Source: Cupriavidus pauculus (GTDB taxonomy: Bacteria; Pseudomonadota; Gammaproteobacteria; Burkholderiales; Burkholderiaceae). Taken from it: a stretch of DNA of 64,000 nucleotides. A program made the translations under genes and the position numbers. The stretch lies in the NCBI RefSeq assembly GCF_003854935.1, contig NZ_CP033970.1:558001-622000 (forward strand), read 5' to 3'. Of the stretch, positions 58,728-64,000 are shown one piece after another. The first letter of the stretch is position 1; each line of letters begins with the position of its first letter. The notes beneath the pieces are model-generated. The model saw only the letters and a list, made by a program, of their open reading frames with translations, ran no database searches and was not told the origin of the DNA.

Positions 58728-59234
58728 TCAGGCGCGCGCGACCAGCGCGTCGATCTCGATCTCGGTCCACGCGCAGTCGGGCAGGCTGGCCACGCCCAGC
58801 GCGCTGCGCGCCGGCAAGGGCTGGTGCGGAAACGCCACGCGCAGCACCGCCGATGCGGCGTCCAGCACCGCCGGATGCCGCGTGAAACTTGGCGCCGCGC
58901 GGATGAAGCCGCGCAGCCGCACCACCTGGATCACGCGCGACAGATCGCCGTCGCACGCCTGCCGCAACGCGGCCAGCGCATTCAGCACCGCGACTTCCAC
59001 GGCCTGGCGGGCTGCAGGCACGTCATCATCGGTCCGGCACTCGCCCGCCATGGCCACGCCATCGCGGCGGCAGACCTGACCCGAGATCGACACCCATTGC
59101 GCGTCGGCGCCGGCCGGTATCGCGCAGAACGGCGCATAGTGACCCCGGGGCGCCGACACCGGCGGCAAGGCCAAACCCACTGCCGCCAGGCGGGATTCGG
59201 GCGATTCTGGTCGAACCGATGCGGGCCCGCTCAT
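58728..59234 (-). CDS. RidA/YjgF-family protein
   Basis: A 168-residue member of the RidA/YER057c/UK114 family, which hydrolyses reactive enamines and imines released by pyridoxal-phosphate and other enzymes. It has WVSISGQVCRRDG, the central helix AARQAVEVAVLNALAALRQA and, near the C-terminus, PARSALGVASLPDCAWTEIE, where the conserved Arg of the family active site lies. Start ATG 59234 overlaps the stop codon of the PhzF gene by 4 nt. It is the third gene of the operon Bug-PhzF-RidA. Confidence 0.88.
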   Translation of the reverse strand: MSGPASVRPESPESRLAAVGLALPPVSAPRGHYAPFCAIPAGADAQWVSISGQVCRRDGVAMAGECRTDDDVPAARQAVEVAVLNALAALRQACDGDLSRVIQVVRLRGFIRAAPSFTRHPAVLDAASAVLRVAFPHQPLPARSALGVASLPDCAWTEIEIDALVARA

Positions 59235-60091
59235 TGCCCGCCCCACGTCGACGCACCGCTGAGCCAGCAGCCCACCGTGTTGCCCTGTGCATCGAGCCGG
59301 GGTGCCACCAGAATCTCCGACGGGCTGCCCATCGCGTCGCCCTGCCATACCGCAATCGACGCGATGGCGGCGCTGCCCAGCAGGCCCTGGCCGGCCAGAT
59401 AGCCCCAGAGCGCGGCGGCCGCGATGCCGGTGGCCGCATCCTCGGGATAGCCCGACGACTTCGGGAACTGGCGGGCATGCACCACGCGCCGGCCGTCCGG
59501 CAGCGTGTCGCCCCAGGCATAGGGATAGAGGCCCGTGGAACCGATCGATGCGCACAGCGTTTCCATGGTGGCGAAGTCGGGACGCAAGGCATCGAGCGCG
59601 GCAACCGATGGCAGCTCCACCAGCGTCTTCACCCGGCTGGTGGCCGCGTTGGTGGCGGGCCACGATCCGGCGGGCAGGCCCATCTGCGCCGCCACGCGAT
59701 CGCACTGGTCCGGTGCCAGCGCTTGCGTCCGCACCGCGGGCTGCGAGACCCATGCGCGCTGCCCCGCCTCGTCCCAGCGCGCCTCGACCACCCCGCTCAG
59801 GGTGTCGATGCGCGCGGTCGGCGTGGTCCAGTCGCCCCACTGCCGCAACGCCCAGAGCGTGCCGACGGTGGCGTGGCCGCACATTTCCATTTCGTGCTGC
59901 GGCACGAAGAAGCGAAAGCGCCAGTCGCAACCGTTGGCGCCGGGCAGCACAAACGCCGACTCGTGCCCGTGCCGGGCCGCCACGGCCTGCATGGCGTCCG
60001 CGCTCATGCCTTGCGCGTCAGCCACCAGCGGCACCGGGTTGCCGCCCTGTCCGTCGCGCACGAACACGCGCACCATGTCCACCTTATTCAC
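59231..60091 (-). CDS. PhzF-family isomerase/epimerase-like protein
   Basis: A 286-residue PhzF-type enzyme with two diaminopimelate-epimerase-like halves. Motifs: VFVRDGQGGNPVPLVADAQG at the start, GHESAFVLPG (the catalytic Glu region near 51-54), and VPQHEMEMCGHATVGTLWAL. The C-terminal block is SSGYPEDAATGIAAAALWGY. The family catalyses proton transfers in phenazine and related pathways; no other phenazine genes are present, so a general isomerase role is more likely. A GTG at 60091 is chosen, giving an 8-nt overlap with the Bug gene; ATG 60076 is the alternative. Downstream, it overlaps the RidA-like gene. Confidence 0.87.
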   Translation of the reverse strand: MNKVDMVRVFVRDGQGGNPVPLVADAQGMSADAMQAVAARHGHESAFVLPGANGCDWRFRFFVPQHEMEMCGHATVGTLWALRQWGDWTTPTARIDTLSGVVEARWDEAGQRAWVSQPAVRTQALAPDQCDRVAAQMGLPAGSWPATNAATSRVKTLVELPSVAALDALRPDFATMETLCASIGSTGLYPYAWGDTLPDGRRVVHARQFPKSSGYPEDAATGIAAAALWGYLAGQGLLGSAAIASIAVWQGDAMGSPSEILVAPRLDAQGNTVGCWLSGASTWGGQ

Positions 60092-61073
60092 CCGTGGCTC
60101 CCACCGACTTCGCAATCGCGCCCCAGTACGGAATGTCCTTCTGGACCGCCGCCTGCAGCGCGGCCGGCGTACCGGGACGCGCCGTCACGCCCTTGCCGGC
60201 CAGGTCGTCGGCCACGGCCTTGTCGGCCAGCACCTTGTTCAGCGCCGCGTTGAAGCGCTCGACGATGGCCGCCGGGGTGCCCTTCGGGAACGCGATGCCG
60301 TACCAGAGCTGCTGCTCGAAGTCGCGCACGCCCTGGCTGGCGAACGTCGGCACATCGGCCAGCAGCGGCGTGGGCGCCGTCGTGGCAATCGCCGTGATCT
60401 TGCCGGCCTTGATGTACGGCGCCAGGCCCACGGGGTTGTCGAACATGATCTGCACCTGCCCGCCGATCAGGTCCGTATAGGCCGGCGCGGCACCGCGATA
60501 CGGCACGTGCACCAGCGGCACGCCCGCCAGCTTCTGGAACTGCTCGCCCATCAGGTGCGACACGGTGCCCACGCCCACCGAGCCAAAGCTGTGCTGCGAC
60601 TTGTCGGCCTTGAGCCGCGCGATCAGCGCCTTGGCATCGCGCGCCTGCAGCGTGTTGTTGACAGCCAGCACGTACGGCGACGTGCCGATGAAGCCCGCAT
60701 AGCTGAAATCCTTTGCGGGGTGGTAGGGCAGCTTGGGATAGAGCGCCACGCTGACCGCGTGCGTGCTGGTGGTCACCACGCCGGCCGTGTAGCCGTCGGC
60801 CGTGGCGCGCGCCACGTACCCCGAGCCCAGCGTGCCGCCCGCGCCGCTGCGGTTGTCGATGACCACGGGCTGGCCCAGTTCGCGTTGCAGTTGCGGCTGG
60901 ATCGACCGGACCACGAGATCGGTGCCGCCGCCCGCAGGAAACGGCACCACCATGACGACGGGCCGCGCCGGCCACGTTTCGGCGTGCGCGGCGCCGGTGC
61001 TGGCCGCAAGGGTCAGGCCGAGCGCCAGCGCGGCGTGGCGCACGGCGCTGGCGGGAAGGGACAGGATCGACAC
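60084..61073 (-). CDS. Bug-type tripartite tricarboxylate (TctC) receptor
   Basis: A 329-residue periplasmic receptor with a Sec signal peptide (LALGLTLAASTGAAHA), then the motifs RPVVMVVPFPAGGGTDLVVR, VVIDNRSGAGGTLGSGYVA, TADGYTAGV and HVPYRGAAPAYTDLIGGQ. The start is a GTG at 61073 with AAGGAG eight bases upstream. No ATG fits. It is the first gene of a tight operon with PhzF and RidA, with an 8-nt overlap to the former, which ties an uptake receptor to two small-molecule rearrangement/detoxifying enzymes. Ligand unknown. Confidence 0.92.
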   Translation of the reverse strand: MSILSLPASAVRHAALALGLTLAASTGAAHAETWPARPVVMVVPFPAGGGTDLVVRSIQPQLQRELGQPVVIDNRSGAGGTLGSGYVARATADGYTAGVVTTSTHAVSVALYPKLPYHPAKDFSYAGFIGTSPYVLAVNNTLQARDAKALIARLKADKSQHSFGSVGVGTVSHLMGEQFQKLAGVPLVHVPYRGAAPAYTDLIGGQVQIMFDNPVGLAPYIKAGKITAIATTAPTPLLADVPTFASQGVRDFEQQLWYGIAFPKGTPAAIVERFNAALNKVLADKAVADDLAGKGVTARPGTPAALQAAVQKDIPYWGAIAKSVGATGE

Positions 61074-61267
61074 GGGTTGGCTCCTTGTTTGACGTGCAAG
61101 CAGTCTAGGCACGGGGTGCGGGGCTATCGAACCGGAACACGACGGCGCGCGATCCGGAATGCGACAGGGGCGGCGGGATGCGCTGGGACTTTGGTCCAAT
61201 GGATGGACGGCGGCGAACGGCCTACCGTGTGCGGAGTCGATTCCCGAACCCTGGGGGAGGCACGAGC

Positions 61268-61945
61268 ATGCCGACTGTCCATCCGCCCCAAGTCGTCACC
61301 GCCGCCGCGCCCGCGCCGGGCCTGGATGTGGTGGACCGGGTGTCCGAAATGTGTTTCGGGCTCTACATGGCGCTGACGTTCGTGGGCGCCGTCGCCTCGG
61401 CCTCGGGCGGGTCTGACACGCCCGAGACCATGCTGCGCGCGGCGCTGGGCTGCAACCTCGCCTGGGGACTGGTCGACGCCATCATGTACCTGGTGCGCAC
61501 GCTCGCCGGGCGCGGCATGCTGCAGAAGCTGGCGGCCACCGTGCAGGACGGCAACCCGGCCACCGGCATCGCGGCGATCCGCGACGCGCTGCCTCCGGCC
61601 ATGAACCCGCACATCGCCGACGACGACCTGGAGCCAATGCGGGCGCGGCTGGCAGCGGGCGCCACCGTGGCGGCGCGGCCTTCGCTGAACCTTCGCGATG
61701 GCCTGGCGGCGATCCGCATCTTCTGCATCGTCGTGTTGTCGACGTTTCCTGTGGCCCTGCCGTTCGTGCTGTTGCACGACGTGGGTACGGCGCTCGTCGT
61801 GTCGAGGGTGCTGACGCTGATCATGCTGTTCGTCGGCGGCGCCGCGCTGGGCCACTACGGCGGCATGAACCCGTGGCGCGCCGGGTTCGGCATGATGGCG
61901 CTGGGCGTGGCGGTGACCGCGGCGGTCATCGCGCTGGGGGGCTGA
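61268..61945 (+). CDS. VIT/CCC1-like membrane protein
   Basis: A 225-residue polytopic membrane protein. The segment DRVSEMCFGLYMALTFVGAV followed by AALGCNLAWGLVDAIMYLV (residues about 23-80) resembles the first half of vacuolar-iron-transporter/CCC1 proteins, including the acidic DRxSE in the first helix. A soluble stretch of about 80 residues then leads to three further helices (for example IRIFCIVVLSTFPVALPF). The metal-binding hairpin of plant VIT is not recognisable, so iron or manganese transport is uncertain. Start ATG 61268 has GGGGGAGG. The next gene begins just after its stop, so they are probably cotranscribed. Confidence 0.65.
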   Translation: MPTVHPPQVVTAAAPAPGLDVVDRVSEMCFGLYMALTFVGAVASASGGSDTPETMLRAALGCNLAWGLVDAIMYLVRTLAGRGMLQKLAATVQDGNPATGIAAIRDALPPAMNPHIADDDLEPMRARLAAGATVAARPSLNLRDGLAAIRIFCIVVLSTFPVALPFVLLHDVGTALVVSRVLTLIMLFVGGAALGHYGGMNPWRAGFGMMALGVAVTAAVIALGG

Positions 61946-61946
61946 G

Positions 61947-62588
61947 ATGCGGGCGGGGTGGGCCTTGGTCGGCCTTGCACTGGCCTGCGGCGGGGTCCAG
62001 GCCCAGCAAGTGGCCGTCGACCCGCCCGACGCCAGCGGCGACGCGCCGGCGGCCTGGAGCTTCCTGGCGACCGGCTTCTGGAACATGCCCCGGCAGGAAG
62101 GCAACTACGGCTCGGGCATCTTCGCCGCCGACCGTGGCGCGCTTCACCTGGAAGCGCGCATCAACTACGAGGCGCTGGACGCCAAGTCCGGCTTTATCGG
62201 CTGGTCGTTCTCGGGCGGCGAGAAGATCCAGTACAAGGTGACGCCCATCGTCGGATTCGTGGCGGGCAGCGCCCACGGCCCCATTGCCGGCGTGGAGGCC
62301 AGCCTGGCGGTCGGCAAGTTCGACTACTACATCGAAGCCGAATACCTGCCGGGAACGGGGTCCACCACGCCCTATACCTATGCCTGGAGCGAACTGGGCT
62401 TCCGGCCGGTGCAATGGCTGCGGCTGGGGCTGGTCGCGCAGCGCACCCGCATCTACGGCGGCGACCGCGAGTTCCAGCGCGGCGGCATGCTGCAGCTCAC
62501 GTACGGCAAGGTCACCGGCAGCGTGTACTGGTTCAACCCGAAGTCGCAGGAGCAGGTGGTGATTGCCGCGGTGACCGTGGCGTTCTAG
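61947..62588 (+). CDS. exported protein of unknown function
   Basis: A 213-residue protein with a clear signal peptide (GWALVGLALACGGVQAQQ). The mature part has alternating aromatic and short-strand segments (LHLEARINYEALDAKSGFIG, FDYYIEAEYLPGTG, LRLGLVAQRTRIYG) and ends in VTVAF with a terminal Phe. This suggests a small outer-membrane beta-barrel. I do not recognise the family. The ATG at 61947 sits 2 nt past the stop of the VIT-like gene, so they form a two-gene operon, and it may support metal or ion handling there; that is inference. Confidence 0.7.
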   Translation: MRAGWALVGLALACGGVQAQQVAVDPPDASGDAPAAWSFLATGFWNMPRQEGNYGSGIFAADRGALHLEARINYEALDAKSGFIGWSFSGGEKIQYKVTPIVGFVAGSAHGPIAGVEASLAVGKFDYYIEAEYLPGTGSTTPYTYAWSELGFRPVQWLRLGLVAQRTRIYGGDREFQRGGMLQLTYGKVTGSVYWFNPKSQEQVVIAAVTVAF

Positions 62589-62627
62589 CGGATTCGGCAC
62601 GGTGCAAGGGACGTCCGCTTTTCGACC

Positions 62628-62657
62628 TTGCGGGACAAATGACGAATACTGTATATT
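62628..62657 (+). promoter_or_regulatory. promoter -35 TTGCGG / -10 TATATT over LexA box
   Basis: TTGCGG (62628-62633) and TATATT (62652-62657) are separated by 18 bp, a fair sigma-70 match. The -10 lies inside the LexA-type operator, so repressor binding would block it. It drives the small unknown gene starting at 62724. Confidence 0.55.
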
Positions 62658-62666
62658 TATACAGTA
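62647..62666. promoter_or_regulatory. near-perfect LexA (SOS) box
   Basis: TACTGTATATTTATACAGTA matches the E. coli consensus TACTGTATATATATACAGTA at 19 of 20 positions and fulfils the CTGT-N8-ACAG rule used by beta- and gammaproteobacterial LexA. Its A/T-rich sequence is highly unlikely by chance in this GC-rich window. It lies 58 nt upstream of the only downstream gene, an unknown ORF of 118 codons. Confidence 0.88.
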
Positions 62667-62723
62667 TCTCGTGGCTGCCGTTTCTGGCGCTGCGCGTCCT
62701 CACCCCACATCGAAAAGGCCATC

Positions 62724-63080
62724 ATGTTCGTGGATCGCACCGAAATCATCAACGCCGCCAAAGCCCTGCGCGCCAGCCAGGAAGAATCCCGGTACAGCCG
62801 CCTCGTCGCACTCGCGAACAAGCAGCTCAAGGCGATGCACAGCGCGATCCAGAAGGGCAAGGAAGAGTTCGAGACCACGCTGGTGCTGGAAATCAACGAA
62901 GACAACCCCCAATCGGCACTGGAACCCCGCGCTCAACGGCTCGCCGACGACCTTCGCGCACAGGGCTATGCCGCCACGGTGAGCACGTTTGCCGAAGTGA
63001 ACACGGACCGTTTGAACTGGACGCCGAATATCACGGTCGTCATTGGGCTGGGGGAGATTGCGGAGGGGGTTGCGGCGTAG
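62724..63080 (+). CDS. 118-residue protein of unknown function, probably SOS-controlled
   Basis: A small soluble protein (MFVDRTEIINAAKALRASQE at the start) with a long amphipathic helical N-terminal half (residues 5-50) and an alpha/beta-looking second half (ETTLVLEINEDNPQ, LADDLRAQGYAATVSTF, ITVVIGLGEIAEG). No family is recognised. There is no signal peptide or membrane segment. Start ATG 62724 follows AAAAGG. The LexA box and promoter directly upstream predict induction upon DNA damage, independent of what the protein does. The gene is alone; a convergent autotransporter gene follows. Confidence 0.75.
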   Translation: MFVDRTEIINAAKALRASQEESRYSRLVALANKQLKAMHSAIQKGKEEFETTLVLEINEDNPQSALEPRAQRLADDLRAQGYAATVSTFAEVNTDRLNWTPNITVVIGLGEIAEGVAA

Positions 63081-63158
63081 GGTTACCAGCGGGACAGGTC
63101 CGTTTTTCTCAGGCGGAGGGAGGGCGCCAGACGGGCCCGGCCCTCCCCCCATTCGCCG

Positions 63159-64000
63159 TTACCAGCGATAACGTACGCCGAGTTTGGCGCCGATTGCATT
63201 GCTGTCGCCGAAGTCCTGCACGCTGGTGCGCGCCAGCAGTTCGCCATAGACCGTGTAGCGGTCGTCATCCCAGTTCAGCGAAGCGCCGATGCCCAGGCCA
63301 GCCCACAGCGCCTGTTCCTTGCTGACGACGCTGAGGTCGGCCACGCGTGCCGACGTGCCGTGCAGGAAGTCGTAGTACAGGTTCGTGATGCCATAGACGT
63401 GCGAGCGGCTCGTCTTGCCGTTGCCGGCCGCCCACCTTGCCTCGTGGTTGAGCGACACGCCCAGGCGCGAGACCAGGCTGTTGCCGTTGTCGCGCGACAC
63501 GTTGGCGCCGTATTGGTCGGTGAAGGCGTCGAACCGCACCTGCGACCAGGCGAGCTGTGCCTGCGGCGTGATCGACCAGTTGCCGCCCAGCGCGAGCTGG
63601 TGGCCGGCTTCCAGGCTGGTGGCCACGCCGCTGCCCCGGTTGCCATTCGCCAGCTTGGTCGCCAGCGTCGACGAACGGATATCGGTGTCGTACCACGTCA
63701 CCGTTGCGCGGGCATCGACATAAGAACCATTGTTGCCGTACCACGTGGCCGTTCCGCCAAAGCCATAGCCAGTCGCATCGACCGAACCGTTGCCCAGCAT
63801 CGACGATACGTTGGAGTTGGCGATGCCGTAGTGGAAGGTGGGGCCTACCACCAGCGTGCCGGCGTCGTTCTGGATGACCGGGGCGTCAACACCGCCCTCG
63901 AACTTCCACATGCGGACGTTGTAGCTGGCGCTGGTGGTGCTGGTCGACGGGTCGACATGGGTGGTGGAGCCCTCCACACGCGCCCACGCGCCGCGGCCGA
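63159..64000 (-). CDS. autotransporter C-terminal beta-barrel (N-terminus outside window)
   Basis: About 280 residues of the translocator domain of a type V secreted autotransporter. The barrel begins near the window edge (R-G-A-W-A-R-V-E-G, the usual start of the domain) and has repeated amphipathic strands such as FEGGVDAPVIQ, GYGFGGTATWYGNNGSYVDA, WSITPQAQLAWSQVRFDAF and YTVYGELLARTSVQDFGDS. It ends with KLGVRYRW, a C-terminal aromatic residue as required for Bam. The passenger and signal peptide lie to the right of the window, so the coding sequence is incomplete. The frame continues past the apparent GTG at 63977 to the edge. Confidence 0.88.
   Translation of the reverse strand, partial: GRGAWARVEGSTTHVDPSTSTTSASYNVRMWKFEGGVDAPVIQNDAGTLVVGPTFHYGIANSNVSSMLGNGSVDATGYGFGGTATWYGNNGSYVDARATVTWYDTDIRSSTLATKLANGNRGSGVATSLEAGHQLALGGNWSITPQAQLAWSQVRFDAFTDQYGANVSRDNGNSLVSRLGVSLNHEARWAAGNGKTSRSHVYGITNLYYDFLHGTSARVADLSVVSKEQALWAGLGIGASLNWDDDRYTVYGELLARTSVQDFGDSNAIGAKLGVRYRW

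Noticed and set aside
59231-60091. Phenazine biosynthesis from the PhzF-like gene
   Set aside because: No other phz genes exist in the window, and PhzF homologues are widespread outside phenazine producers.
62600-62720. LexA box as a sign of a prophage or mobile element
   Set aside because: No integrase, repressor, phage structural or plasmid gene lies nearby, so a chromosomal SOS gene is simpler.
1-64000. tRNA, rRNA, insertion sequences or integrase genes
   Set aside because: None was recognised on either strand while reading; no transposase-like protein or long terminal inverted repeats were found.

Overview
The window looks like a secondary-replicon (chromid or megaplasmid type) stretch from a Cupriavidus/Ralstonia-like betaproteobacterium. 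This is inferred from the very high GC content and strong GC3 bias, five Bug-type tripartite tricarboxylate receptors, several LysR/AraC-controlled catabolic cassettes, Tat-exported hydrolases, a PHB-depolymerase-type esterase and c-di-GMP enzymes. I see no rRNA, tRNA, transposase, integrase, phage gene or CRISPR array. Almost every gene is accessory metabolism, export or regulation.

Layout. 1-6.6 kb: the truncated end of an RND-efflux outer-membrane factor, then a CoA-transferase/CitE-type lyase pair divergent from a LysR regulator, a Bug receptor and a TauE/SafE permease. 6.6-13.2 kb: DUF938 methyltransferase, PhoX phosphatase, a YigZ-ferredoxin pair, a PHB-depolymerase-like esterase, and an ABM monooxygenase with a cytochrome P450. 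13.4-20.1 kb: a redoxin, two c-di-GMP enzymes (CSS-EAL and GGDEF-EAL), a 42-residue membrane protein, a YegD-type Hsp70 and a secreted cupin.

20.3-34 kb is the most distinctive part. Two paralogous FixJ-type response regulators lie at its ends and a receiver-only protein lies inside it, with no histidine kinase in sight. They enclose two Tat-exported alpha/beta hydrolases, a Tat-exported amidohydrolase with a Cys/His-rich tail, a DoxX-MFS-XapX-porin operon and a PoxB-type pyruvate oxidase. Their non-coding regions share ATAC/GTAT half-site motifs. A 0.9-kb array of about 174-bp repeats, each with two strong palindromes, sits between the amidohydrolase and doxX.

34-40 kb: PhoD-type phosphatase, an orphan GspC-like protein, a cupin protein, a basic 74-residue protein and a PQQ-type sugar dehydrogenase. 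40-47 kb: LysR, acyl-CoA ligase, acyl-CoA dehydrogenase, two Bug receptors, AraC and NIPSNAP genes, which resemble a carboxylic-acid uptake and CoA-activation locus. 47-52 kb: two large lipoprotein hydrolases (DUF6351 and alpha/beta-hydrolase-10 families). 52-56 kb: a Bug-leuC-leuD-like operon divergent from LysR. 56-61 kb: a beta-lactamase-family protein, AraC, and an overlapping Bug-PhzF-RidA operon. 61-64 kb: a VIT-like membrane protein, an exported protein of unknown function, a small unknown gene behind a near-perfect LexA box, and the C-terminal barrel of an autotransporter.

Functional assignments rest on motifs and family resemblance read directly from the sequence; no database search was run. 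Substrates of the Bug-linked cassettes are unknown.
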